From Desulfofustis glycolicus DSM 9705 (lineage in GTDB: Bacteria; Desulfobacterota; Desulfobulbia; Desulfobulbales; Desulfocapsaceae), in NCBI RefSeq assembly GCF_900130015.1, contig NZ_FQXS01000037.1:1-37598 (forward strand): 37,598 bases of DNA. The letters run 5' to 3'. The translations under genes were made by a program, and so were the position numbers. Shown in pieces: positions 1-7,416 of this stretch (its first letter is position 1; every line of letters begins with the position of its first letter). The notes below the pieces were generated by a model. It was given only the letters and a program-made list of their open reading frames with translations, searched no databases and had not been told where the DNA came from.

Positions 1-430
1 GCCCTTGCCATGCAGTGCATCCGCTTAGGCAAGCGAGGCCGCTTCTTATAGCGTGGTCAATCTGGTCAACAAACTCGAGCAGGAAAAGCTGGCCGGCAGA
101 GCTGGTTCACTGGCCAGTCGCCTGGCCAATATCGACTTCGTCGTGCTTGATGAACTGGGATATCTGCCGTTCTCCCAGGCTGGCGGCAGTTTGTTGTTCC
201 ACCTGGTCAGCACATTGTACGAAAGAACCTCGCTGATCGTGACCACCAATCTGAGCTTTGCCGAATGGTTCCAGATCTTCGGCGATGCCAAGATGACCAC
301 CGCCTTGCTGGATCGGTTGACCCATCACTGCGATATCATAGAAGGCTCCTCGTCATTTCGTGTGGATTTGATACATAAGATCAAATCCACACGAAATGAC
401 GAGGAGCCTCAAGAATCTTTGTCCCATTGA
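1..430 (+). pseudogene. istB: IstB-like IS21 helper ATPase, 3' part, frameshifted
   Basis: This is the C-terminal part of the ATP-binding helper protein of an IS21-family transposon. Frame 1 reads [16 protein letters not shown] and then hits a stop at 49-51. Removing one T in the TT at 46-47 joins it to the second frame, which reads [14 protein letters not shown] and continues through the Walker B-like [12 protein letters not shown], the sensor region [10 protein letters not shown] and [10 protein letters not shown], all typical of IstB. The gene therefore carries a +1 frameshift, or a sequencing error at that point. The 5' part lies outside the window. Beyond about 345 the reading frame runs into a long inverted repeat, so the last residues up to the stop at 430 are probably not native IstB. 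No IS21 right-end repeats are visible after it, so this is a remnant. Confidence 0.85.
343..409. repeat. perfect 30-bp inverted repeat with 7-base spacer
   Basis: Arm 343-372 and arm 380-409 are exact reverse complements, separated by the 7 bases at 373-379. The outer end of the right arm touches the stop codon of the cupin gene, which is encoded on the minus strand. The left arm is continuous with the istB reading frame. There is no T-run on either side, so an ordinary intrinsic terminator is unlikely, although the hairpin would be very stable. It may mark an inverted-duplication junction where the insertion sequence lost its right end. Confidence 0.9.
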
Positions 431-786
431 ATGTTGTTCTTCGTTCGGTCGAAGTGCGGAGCAAAAACGGAAAGTGCCGCGAAACTTTGCCCCTCCTTTA
501 AAATGGGACCGTGGAGTGTAGCCTTGGGAATGAATACGAGATCACCTTTTTTTATATTCTTTGTTTCTTCACCGACCATAAAATCTACATCGCCTTCAAC
601 AATGACGAGCAGTTCATCATGGTCGTTTTGGGTGTGAAGCGCGTTGCCGCTATCGGTAATCACGGCAACATTGGCTGTCAAATGATCTCCGTCGAAAACA
701 AACGTTCTCTTGATGGGATCGATCTTTGTAGATCCATCAGCTTCAAGGGATGCGATGATTTGATTCAGATTTTGAAAGTACGTCAT
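409..786 (-). CDS. small single-domain cupin protein
   Basis: This 125-residue protein is a single cupin beta-barrel. The first cupin motif is recognisable around [17 protein letters not shown], with His and Glu as likely metal ligands, and the second at [15 protein letters not shown]. Stand-alone cupins of this size are usually sensors, isomerases or small-molecule binding proteins; the sequence does not say which. A GAGG ribosome-binding site precedes the ATG. On the minus strand the gene starts 37 bases after an attC-like core site, as the first gene of an integron cassette would. The stop codon falls inside the long inverted repeat at the IS21 junction, so the extreme C-terminus ([10 protein letters not shown]) may be altered. 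It is separated from the Fe-S gene upstream by 116 bases and is not clearly part of the methyltransferase operon. Confidence 0.8.
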   Translation of the reverse strand: MTYFQNLNQIIASLEADGSTKIDPIKRTFVFDGDHLTANVAVITDSGNALHTQNDHDELLVIVEGDVDFMVGEETKNIKKGDLVFIPKATLHGPILKEGQSFAALSVFAPHFDRTKNNIQWDKDS

Positions 787-822
787 ATTTAGTTACCTCA
801 TTACTGGATGTATTGATTTGCC

Positions 823-894
823 GCCTAACGTATCCTTCATCAGTGGCAATGGGGCTCAGCGGAATTGCCACCCGAATGTTAAGGCATTGTTAGC
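823..894 (-). other. attC-like integron recombination site (putative)
   Basis: Read on the minus strand, the 72-base element begins with GCTAACAATGCC, which resembles an R''/L'' pair, and ends with GTTAGGC, an exact match to the R' consensus GTTRRRY. The ends are complementary. In the middle is an 8-bp perfect stem (843-850 with 864-871), and a weaker CCTT/AAGG pairing lies between stem and ends. It starts 8 bases after the stop codon of the Fe-S gene and lies 37 bases before the cupin ATG, exactly the spacing of a cassette boundary. The R'' box fits RYYYAAC imperfectly, and no integron integrase is in the window. A cobalamin riboswitch was considered because GCCACTG occurs on the minus strand, but other riboswitch elements are missing. 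Confidence 0.45.
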
Positions 895-902
895 GGCGAT
901 AA

Positions 903-1595
903 TTATTTACTATATGGACAGGCCTTAATGCAAATTCCACAAATCGGAGAATCGATATTAGGAAGTTCTGCAAATTCAACGGTTAGCTTAGAAACACATT
1001 TGTCGAAATGCAAAGCCTCATTTCTATTTTTATATCGGTCTTCAGTCACTACCCCTTTTATAGCTCCAACCGGACAGGCATCCTTGCATTTGGTACACGC
1101 GCCACAACGATTTTTCATTGGTAGGTCAATCTTCAAAGGAGCATTTGTTAATATCGTGACCAGTCTGATACGAGAACCAAACTTTGGTGTGATTAGTAGA
1201 AGATTTTTCCCCTGCCAGCCAAGACCGGCCATCCGGGCAACTGCTTTATGGCTGATAGCGCCATACCACTTTTCACGATCTACAATTTGTGAGGCGGGTA
1301 TCGGCAAGCCGGAGTAGCCCTTATTTTGCAGATGTCGGGAAGTCTTATAACCTATTTCATCCAAAATTCGATTGATGGTTTGATAAACGACATTATATAT
1401 CGGCGTCGGTTTGTCGTGTATAGTATCAAACACTGATTTTGGAACCTCGACCCCCGCGGATATGACATGTGTGAAAGAATCGAGAAGATTCTTTGGTTCT
1501 GTGTAGATTCCTTGGAGTGATTCGACATCAGTAAAGCCAACAAGATCAGCCCCAACAGACTTTATAAAACCTTTCAATTGCACTGAATATTCCAT
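903..1595 (-). CDS. QueG-like double [4Fe-4S] protein
   Basis: This 230-residue protein belongs to the broad COG1600 group that includes the C-terminal half of epoxyqueuosine reductase QueG and related Fe-S proteins. It has a first ferredoxin motif RCGACTKCKDACPVGAI, a separate Cys in FDKCVSKL, and CGICIKACP near the C-terminus, together enough for two [4Fe-4S] clusters. The upstream part contains KWYGAISHKAVARMAGLGWQGKNLLLITPKFGSR, which resembles the QueG core. It is shorter than full QueG (about 350-380 residues). Its start overlaps the end of the response-regulator gene by 22 bases, so it is co-transcribed with the two-component system. From context I infer a redox partner of the methyltransferase system, for example an electron donor for corrinoid reactivation, rather than queuosine synthesis. 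No direct evidence for the substrate. Confidence 0.8.
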   Translation of the reverse strand: MEYSVQLKGFIKSVGADLVGFTDVESLQGIYTEPKNLLDSFTHVISAGVEVPKSVFDTIHDKPTPIYNVVYQTINRILDEIGYKTSRHLQNKGYSGLPIPASQIVDREKWYGAISHKAVARMAGLGWQGKNLLLITPKFGSRIRLVTILTNAPLKIDLPMKNRCGACTKCKDACPVGAIKGVVTEDRYKNRNEALHFDKCVSKLTVEFAELPNIDSPICGICIKACPYSK

Positions 1596-3043
1596 TTCTT
1601 CAGTCTTCCCTGTAATTGCCTTCGCGATATCCCCAGGTATTCAGCGGTTTTAGTTTGATTGCCTTTACATTTCTGCAAAACCCCGAAAACAATATTGCGA
1701 TTCAACTGCTCGATATCCAATCCGTGATCAGGCAGGTTCTGAACTTCGACCAACGACGGAAGATCTCCAAGGTGATAAGTGTTTGATATTGTTTTTGTTG
1801 CCAGTTCATCAAGAAAGTTAAGATCTGATAAATCTATATTTCCATCTGATTTCAGTAGAGATAACCGTTCCATTGCATTTTTGATCTGGCGCACATTGCC
1901 GGGCCATGAGTAGTTTTTCAGGAATTTTTCCGCATCGGAAGAGAAGGCTTCGAATCTTTTCCCTTGCCGCTTGAATGCCCTGCTTGCAAATCGATTGGCA
2001 AAAGGGAGTATTGCATCTGAGCGAAGACGCAAAGGTGGAATTTTAATATTACCGGTACTGATTCGATAGTAGAGGTCTAGACGGAACTTTTTTTCCTTTA
2101 CCGCTTCTTGCAGATCGCGGTTGGTAGCGCATAAAAATCTTATATTAACCGGGACCTCTTTGATCCCTCCAAGTCTGAAGAATTTTTTTTCTTCAAGAAC
2201 CCTGAGCAATTTTACCTGTAGGTTTATTGGCATCTCACCAATTTCATCGAGAAAGACAGTCCCGCCTTCGGCAGCTTCAAATTTGCCGATTCTTCCACCT
2301 TGGGCCGCGCCCGTGAATGCGCCATGTTCATGGCCGAACAACTCGGACTCAATCAATGCTTCACTGAGAGCACCACAATTAATTGCCACGAAGGGAGATT
2401 CATTGCTTATTGGATTATAATGATGAATGTATCGAGCGATCAGTTCCTTTCCTGTGCCGCTTTCGCCCTCGATAAGGACGGGAACATTCCGGTCACTACT
2501 GTATTTTTCGGCTTGATTCAATACTCGCCTCATACCTTCTGAAAACACGCATAATTCACCTAACCCGATTTCGGAGAGGTAAGCGTCTCTGAGTCGCTCA
2601 GCTTCGCCTCTGCAAGAATGAACTGCTTCATCAATTCTGTCCTTGAACTCCTTCTTCAACTTGATGTAGTTATTTCTTAGAACTGCGTACTCTTCAGCGC
2701 GTTCCAAGGTAATGGCAAGCTCTTTGACGTTAATGGGTTTTTGGAGGTAGTCGTAAGCGCCGTATTGTAGGGCTTTCACCGCGCTATCCATATCACCGTG
2801 CCCGGTGAAAACAATCACATCAATGGGAGAACGTTCGACTCTTTTTATCTGTTTTAAAAGCTCAAGTCCTCCCATAATCGGCATACGGATATCGGTTATG
2901 ACAATCTCAAACGTGTTAGAATGGAAAAGCTTCAAGCCTTCTTCGCCATTTTCGGCGCAGTTGACCGAATGGCCCAAACGTTTGAGAAAACTGGACAGGC
3001 TCAGGCGGATGTCCGGTTCGTCGTCAATTACCAGGATATTCAT
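1574..3043 (-). CDS. NtrC-family sigma-54 response regulator
   Basis: This 489-residue transcription activator has the three canonical parts. A receiver domain spans about 1-120, with acidic D7/D8, phospho-acceptor D51 and K102. An AAA+ domain (about 165-395) carries Walker A GESGTGKE (193-200), the sigma-54 contact loop GAFTGA (241-246) and Walker B FLDEIGE (264-270). A Fis-type helix-turn-helix ends the protein (NQTKTAEYLGISRRQLQGRLKKW). Such proteins hydrolyse ATP to open sigma-54 promoters after phosphorylation. The gene overlaps the kinase gene by 20 bases and the Fe-S gene by 22 bases. Two -24/-12 promoters and two 18-bp palindromes lie in the adjacent divergent region, so it very likely controls both its own operon and the methyltransferase/TRAP operon. 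Confidence 0.96.
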   Translation of the reverse strand: MNILVIDDEPDIRLSLSSFLKRLGHSVNCAENGEEGLKLFHSNTFEIVITDIRMPIMGGLELLKQIKRVERSPIDVIVFTGHGDMDSAVKALQYGAYDYLQKPINVKELAITLERAEEYAVLRNNYIKLKKEFKDRIDEAVHSCRGEAERLRDAYLSEIGLGELCVFSEGMRRVLNQAEKYSSDRNVPVLIEGESGTGKELIARYIHHYNPISNESPFVAINCGALSEALIESELFGHEHGAFTGAAQGGRIGKFEAAEGGTVFLDEIGEMPINLQVKLLRVLEEKKFFRLGGIKEVPVNIRFLCATNRDLQEAVKEKKFRLDLYYRISTGNIKIPPLRLRSDAILPFANRFASRAFKRQGKRFEAFSSDAEKFLKNYSWPGNVRQIKNAMERLSLLKSDGNIDLSDLNFLDELATKTISNTYHLGDLPSLVEVQNLPDHGLDIEQLNRNIVFGVLQKCKGNQTKTAEYLGISRRQLQGRLKKWNIQCN

Positions 3044-5054
3044 TGCTTTTCTTCTGAGTCGGAATTTTTACAATGAAGGTTGCACCGCCATTCTGATTGT
3101 TGAAAACATCAAGCTTGCCATTCATGTTGGCGAGGATTGTTTGACATATACTGAGCCCCAACCCGGTGCCTTTACCTACTTCCTTGGTCGTGAAAAACGG
3201 GTAAAAAATTTTCTCAAATAATTCGTCCGGGATGCCCGTTGCGTTATCGGCAATTTTGAGGAATACGGTATTGTTTTCTGCGCCTGTTTCAACGCAAATT
3301 TCCCACTGGCCATGGGGGCAGCCATCAAAGGCCTGTCGGGAGTTGATCAACAGGTTGGTAACGACCTGTTCAAGCTGGTTAGCGGGAGCCATGACTGCCG
3401 GCAGGTTTTCCTCTAATTGGAGATGGACGGTAATATTGTGTGCCTCAAACTGCCTTCCTATCATAGAAAAAACCGTTTCCACCGCTTTATTGATTGAGAC
3501 ATTTGTGAAATCAGCCGATTGATCCTCTCGGGAAAAGTTCCTAATGTTATTTATTACCGTGGACATGCGCGAAACCTGCTTGGAGATCATCTCGATATTA
3601 TCTACAAGTTCATCCCGGCCCATTCTCCACCCTTTTTCATTGCCGTACAAAAAACCTTCCGTAACAACGCGTATCGTGTTCAGCGGCTGATTCAGTTCAT
3701 GAGCGATACCGGCAGCCATGATACCGAGTGATGTGAGACGTTCCTCGTGAATAAGCTTCAGCTCATTCTCGCGCACCCGGCGGTCCATTTCCTTCTGCTC
3801 CGTAACATCGTCGATTACGAAATGAATCACCTGACGGTTGTCGTGAGGAATAAGTTGTGCAAGCGCATTGAAATAAGCAGTTTTCCCTTCCCTCACAGCC
3901 TGAAATTCAAACCGTACCAGCTTTTCCTCACCCCATAGAAGCTTGGGCATAAGATTGCCAACTGTCTCATCTTCTTCTAACTTGACCCAATCCTGGAGGT
4001 CAGCGAGACAGATATGATCGCTGGTTTTACCGAGAAAATCTTCAGCCTGTTCATTGGCATAGATGACATCTTCATTGTTGACAAGCAGGATTCCCACACC
4101 AGCAAAATCTGCGATGCTCCGATACATGGATTCAGAACGCTTTAGATTCTCGCGCATCTGCAGTTCAATGGTCACGTCCCGAACTGCGTGAATGGCTCCC
4201 CAGAGACGATTATTGACATCGTAAAGCCTATTAGTATTGGTCCGCAGGTAAGCGCCGCCTCCAGGCAGTGCAGGGCAAAACGCAAGTGCATTGACATGAT
4301 CTTTATCTTGTTCGAACTCGAAATAGGTTGATTGCCACTCAGTATCTTTATTCATTATCAAATTTGCCACCATTGGCCTGCGTATACCGTAATACGGAAG
4401 CGATGATTCATAATTCCCCTTGCCGATGAGCTGCTCAGCTTTCCAACCGGTCATCAGTTCATTGGCTTTGTTCCAGTATATGATATTCTCGTCCGTGGTC
4501 ATGATGAATGAAGGGTTTGGGATCGAATCGAAAACATCTTCCAACCGTTTTGTGGCATCGATCGTCTTGAGCCATAGATTGAAAAGATTTCCAACAGCCG
4601 AGAGAAATTCAAGGTTACCATCTATATCCTGACGGGGAGTCGCAAGAATTAGGATCCCGTATGGTTGCTCATTCATCTTCAGGGGGACGATATATATATT
4701 GTGGTCCGCGAACCACGTATCAAAACGGCACTCACTGAAGCATTCCGCAAAATCGGTATTTAGCATTGCCCAAACTTGGGCATCCATCTTCCCCGGTTTG
4801 AGAGTTTCGGGAAAAAGAGGTGTCAGACTATCCTTTTCATGCGCAGAACCAATCTTCTTCAGATAATACGAGACATTGTTGGTGTAAAAACGTTTATAAA
4901 GGGCAGCGCTAGTGCCGTCAGCTGCGGTGATAATTTTGTGTAGACTCTTCTGTACTGGTTCTGAATCTGGTATGGCTTGCAAGAGCAACTCGGATATTTG
5001 CAATAAGGCACAGAGATGCTGTTTGCCCGGTTCAGTTGATTTTATACTATCCAT
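3024..5054 (-). CDS. soluble PAS-domain sensor histidine kinase
   Basis: This 676-residue kinase has no membrane segment or signal peptide, so it senses a cytoplasmic cue. The N-terminal 160 residues look like a GAF-type sensor. PAS domains follow at about 171-297 and 308-425. The dimerisation/phospho-acceptor box is SLGIMAAGIAHELNQPLN with H452. The HATPase domain has the N-box LLINSRQAF, the G1 box DNATGI (603-608) and GKGTGLGL (628-635). The HELNQPLNT form is typical of kinases that pair with NtrC-type regulators, which matches the overlapping downstream gene. It is expressed from the minus-strand sigma-54-like promoter at 5153-5168, suggesting positive autoregulation. The ligand is unknown; a methylated substrate or the corrinoid redox state is possible. 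Confidence 0.94.
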   Translation of the reverse strand: MDSIKSTEPGKQHLCALLQISELLLQAIPDSEPVQKSLHKIITAADGTSAALYKRFYTNNVSYYLKKIGSAHEKDSLTPLFPETLKPGKMDAQVWAMLNTDFAECFSECRFDTWFADHNIYIVPLKMNEQPYGILILATPRQDIDGNLEFLSAVGNLFNLWLKTIDATKRLEDVFDSIPNPSFIMTTDENIIYWNKANELMTGWKAEQLIGKGNYESSLPYYGIRRPMVANLIMNKDTEWQSTYFEFEQDKDHVNALAFCPALPGGGAYLRTNTNRLYDVNNRLWGAIHAVRDVTIELQMRENLKRSESMYRSIADFAGVGILLVNNEDVIYANEQAEDFLGKTSDHICLADLQDWVKLEEDETVGNLMPKLLWGEEKLVRFEFQAVREGKTAYFNALAQLIPHDNRQVIHFVIDDVTEQKEMDRRVRENELKLIHEERLTSLGIMAAGIAHELNQPLNTIRVVTEGFLYGNEKGWRMGRDELVDNIEMISKQVSRMSTVINNIRNFSREDQSADFTNVSINKAVETVFSMIGRQFEAHNITVHLQLEENLPAVMAPANQLEQVVTNLLINSRQAFDGCPHGQWEICVETGAENNTVFLKIADNATGIPDELFEKIFYPFFTTKEVGKGTGLGLSICQTILANMNGKLDVFNNQNGGATFIVKIPTQKKSNEYPGN

Positions 5055-5145
5055 AATTCTTATCTATCAAGCTTTCTGGAGCACGGGCATAGTCGTCTCT
5101 CTTCCTGTGGCTTTTCAAAGTATTCGGCAGAATCCACTATCCACC

Positions 5146-5157
5146 TTGCACTTGCAA
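5146..5157. repeat. 12-bp palindrome over the minus-strand -12 element
   Basis: TTGCACTTGCAA has 5-bp perfect arms around CT. Its TTGCA half resembles the half-site of the longer palindromes at 5256 and 5602. Because it overlaps the -12 box, a protein bound here could repress or modulate the kinase operon. It may be chance. Confidence 0.35.
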
Positions 5158-5168
5158 ATAACGTTCCC
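5153..5168 (-). promoter_or_regulatory. sigma-54 (-24/-12) promoter for kinase operon
   Basis: On the minus strand the sequence is GGGAACGTTATTTGCA. It keeps GG at -24, ACG after it, and a full TTGCA at -12, with the required 10 bases between GG and GC. Two mismatches to TGGCACGN4TTGCA occur, at positions 1 and 4. Predicted transcription start is near 5140, leaving about 85 bases of leader before the kinase ATG at 5054. Confidence 0.7.
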
Positions 5169-5255
5169 TTAATCATATCAAACTGCAATCCGTCCACACA
5201 GTAGTATTCCTCCATCTGCGCTGTTAATCAGATGACTTTCCAGACCGACCCATGA

Positions 5256-5273
5256 TTGCACCAGGTGGTGCAA
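5256..5273. promoter_or_regulatory. 18-bp palindrome, candidate activator site 1
   Basis: TTGCACCAGGTGGTGCAA is a perfect palindrome of 8-bp arms around GG. It lies about 90 bases upstream of the minus-strand sigma-54 promoter. A diverged copy occurs at 5602-5619. A Fis-type HTH of an NtrC-family dimer binds this kind of site. Confidence 0.65.
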
Positions 5274-5601
5274 CTGCACGAGATGGAACATGTCCGTCTG
5301 TGCTATGGCTTCTAGCGATTGAGTGGATCTCTTGAGTCTTTTCAGGGAGAAATAACAACCCACTCCTCCGTAGGAGAAAAAAGCAATTATATTGATAAGT
5401 TGTTTGTCGATTTACAGTATTGTCCAGTGGCCTTTGTCGTATTTTAATCATTAAGTTCTGGCGTGGGGCTCGCTTTCGTTTCATGAGTCACCTCTTCTCA
5501 AAAGATTGAATGAAACTGGTTCCCAAAAAAAGGACATGGATTGGATATGAGTATTAATATCGTAGGGTTCACTCGAGAGCGGGGAAGGGCAGATTTTGGT
5601 A

Positions 5602-5619
5602 CTGCCCCCAATGGTGCAG
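5602..5619. promoter_or_regulatory. 18-bp palindrome, candidate activator site 2
   Basis: CTGCCCCCAATGGTGCAG matches site 1 in the pattern YTGCNCCNNNTGGTGCAR, with a perfectly conserved right half TGGTGCA. It lies about 130-148 bases upstream of the plus-strand sigma-54 promoter. It is less symmetric than site 1. Confidence 0.6.
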
Positions 5620-5749
5620 TGATCGGCTCGAGATGCGGCGATGACATCTATCATCGGCTTCTTGAGAAAGCCTGCGAGAGATTAACAACTAGCTGTTTGT
5701 GCATTGTAAATTTATGTTCTGAAAAACGGTAGGTTCCTTTCTGAAATCC

Positions 5750-5765
5750 TGGATCGTTTATTGCT
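5750..5765 (+). promoter_or_regulatory. sigma-54 (-24/-12) promoter for methyltransferase operon
   Basis: TGGATCGTTTATTGCT matches TGGCACGN4TTGCW at all positions except the two after GG, with GG and GC exactly 10 bases apart. Predicted start is about 5776, giving a leader of about 120 bases before the first gene. Confidence 0.75.
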
Positions 5766-5894
5766 AGAGAGCTTAATGATGGATATTAGGACGCCAAATC
5801 CTAGTAGCAGGATGGTGCGTAAAAGATAGATTCGACCATATTAATAGACAATCGGTAAAGCCTTCGAGCATCGGAAAGGAGAATATAGAGGAAA

Positions 5895-6701
5895 ATGATT
5901 ATCATCGGGGAAAAAATTAACGGCTCCATTCCCTTGATGGGGAAAGCCATCCAAGAGAAAAACGAATCATATGTCGTTGAATGTGCTCAAAAACAGGCTG
6001 ATGCGGGTGCTACATACATTGACATTTGTGCGTCGGTTCCAGAGGAAGTTGAAGTTGAAACCCTTAAGTGGCTCATCGAATTAGTGCAGGCAGTCACCGA
6101 TGTGCCGATTTGTGTTGATAGCCCAAGCCCTCGTGCCATCATTGCAGCACTACCTTTCTGCAAAACCGTAGGATTGGTCAATTCCGTCTCTCTAGAGGGC
6201 GAAAAAATAGATACCATATTCCCAGTTATCGCCAACACCAAATGGGAATGCATCGCGTTACTGTGTGATGACAAGGGCATTCCAACAACGGTGGAGAAAC
6301 GTTTGGCGGTTTTTGATGGTATTATGCAGAAGGCTGAAGAGTATCAGATTGAGTCTTCCCGATTGCATATCGATCCATTGGTTGAAACACTGTCTACCAG
6401 CGGGTCTTCCCTAACCACATTTGCCGAATGCACCAGGGAAATCAAAAAAAGGTTCCCGGACATACACGTGACGAGTGGGTTAAGCAATATTTCATTTGGC
6501 TTACCGGTCAGGAAACTGATCAATCAGGCATTCATGGTATTAGCCCTTGGGGCCGGGATGGACAGCGCAATTATCGACCCGACTAACAGAGACCTGCTGG
6601 GGTTGGTTTATGCAACCAAGGCTCTGTTGGAACAGGACGAATACTGTCTGGAGTATATCGCCGCCTATAGAGAAGGGTTGATTGGACCAAAGAGTAAATA
6701 A
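5895..6701 (+). CDS. methyltetrahydrofolate:corrinoid methyltransferase (pterin-binding)
   Basis: This 268-residue protein is a pterin-binding TIM barrel of the MtrH/AcsE/MtgA type (DHPS-like superfamily). Recognisable strands and ligand positions are EKINGS at the start, YIDICAS, ICVDSPSP, LVNSVSLEG, HIDPLVE and TSGLSNISFGLP. The Asp and Asn in these motifs bind the pterin in the family. The usual role in a three-component system is methyl transfer between the corrinoid protein and tetrahydrofolate. A GAGGA ribosome-binding site precedes the ATG. It is the first gene after the plus-strand sigma-54 promoter, and the corrinoid protein follows 51 bases later. Length is normal for MeTr-type enzymes. 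Confidence 0.93.
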   Translation: MIIIGEKINGSIPLMGKAIQEKNESYVVECAQKQADAGATYIDICASVPEEVEVETLKWLIELVQAVTDVPICVDSPSPRAIIAALPFCKTVGLVNSVSLEGEKIDTIFPVIANTKWECIALLCDDKGIPTTVEKRLAVFDGIMQKAEEYQIESSRLHIDPLVETLSTSGSSLTTFAECTREIKKRFPDIHVTSGLSNISFGLPVRKLINQAFMVLALGAGMDSAIIDPTNRDLLGLVYATKALLEQDEYCLEYIAAYREGLIGPKSK

Positions 6702-6752
6702 AGAGTTCAATAACGGAATTCTCGTTCAATCTACTATAGGAGTATCGAAATC

Positions 6753-7391
6753 ATGTCTAAGATTCAGGAGATCCAAAGTGCCGTTGAGTCCGGAAAAAAG
6801 AAGATAGTAAAAGAGCTTGTTGAAGAGGCCCTGCAGGAAGGCTTGGACCCAGTTGCTATTTTAAATCAGGGAATGATTGAAGCTATGGGCAACATTGGGG
6901 AAAAGTTCAAGACCGGAGAAGTTTTTGTCCCGGAAATGCTGGTTGCCGCCAGAGCGATGAAAGCAGGAGTAGAAGTTCTCAAGCCGCACCTGGCAGGTGG
7001 GCAACATACTACCGTCGGAAAATTCATCATTGGTACGGTAGAAGGCGACCTACATGACATCGGAAAAAACCTGGTTGCCATGATGGTAGAAGGCTCCGGT
7101 TTTGAGGTAATTGATCTCGGTGTTGACGTCTCACCCGAAACCATCATTGAAACCATCAAAGCAAACCCTGACTGTTGCATTGTCGGACTATCTGCCTTGT
7201 TGACGACAACGATGCCCAGCCTGAATCGAACGATTGCAGCAATCACAGAGGCAGGCCTAAGGAATCAGGTTAAGATTATGGTTGGTGGCGCACCGATCAC
7301 CCAGGACTTCGCCGATACTATCGGAGCAGACGGTTATGCAGCTGATGCCGCCTCGGCCGCTTCACTTGCAAAAGAAATGATTGCTTCATAA
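6753..7391 (+). CDS. methyltransferase corrinoid protein (B12-binding)
   Basis: This 212-residue protein carries the corrinoid cofactor that shuttles the methyl group. The N-terminal helical cap (about 1-85) has the usual EEALQEGLDPVAILNQGMIEAMGNIGEKFKTGEVFVPEML pattern (shown by its positions around 26-64). The Rossmann-like B12 domain follows with the DxHxxG motif as D99-L-H101-D-I-G104, where H101 is the lower axial cobalt ligand. VGLSALLTTTMPSLNRTI and GGAPITQDFADTIGADGYAADA complete the fold. It is the size of MtaC/MtbC/MttC/MtgC proteins. It sits between the pterin enzyme and the UroD-fold enzyme, its two expected partners. Confidence 0.96.
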   Translation: MSKIQEIQSAVESGKKKIVKELVEEALQEGLDPVAILNQGMIEAMGNIGEKFKTGEVFVPEMLVAARAMKAGVEVLKPHLAGGQHTTVGKFIIGTVEGDLHDIGKNLVAMMVEGSGFEVIDLGVDVSPETIIETIKANPDCCIVGLSALLTTTMPSLNRTIAAITEAGLRNQVKIMVGGAPITQDFADTIGADGYAADAASAASLAKEMIAS

Positions 7392-7416
7392 ACAAGAAAT
7401 TTCGGAGGGCTATGCG

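Larger units (their letters stand above)
5055..5894. promoter_or_regulatory. 840-base divergent regulatory region
   Basis: This region separates the kinase operon (minus) from the methyltransferase operon (plus). It contains short open frames, but none has a convincing ribosome-binding site or recognisable product, and they run through the regulatory sites. It holds two -24/-12 promoters facing outward (5153-5168 minus, 5750-5765 plus), two copies of an 18-bp palindrome (5256-5273 and 5602-5619), and a shorter palindrome (5146-5157) overlapping the minus-strand -12 element. Each long palindrome sits roughly 90-150 bases upstream of one promoter, the usual distance for an activator site acting by DNA looping. 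Confidence 0.75.

Noticed and set aside
823-894. Possible cobalamin riboswitch, because GCCACTG occurs on the minus strand
   Set aside because: The other conserved riboswitch segments are missing and the element lies after the operon and before a cupin gene. The attC-like reading explains the complementary ends better.
5178-5732. Short open frames in the divergent gap (5178-5363 and 5224-5484 minus, 5541-5732 plus)
   Set aside because: No ribosome-binding sites or recognisable products; they run through the palindromes.
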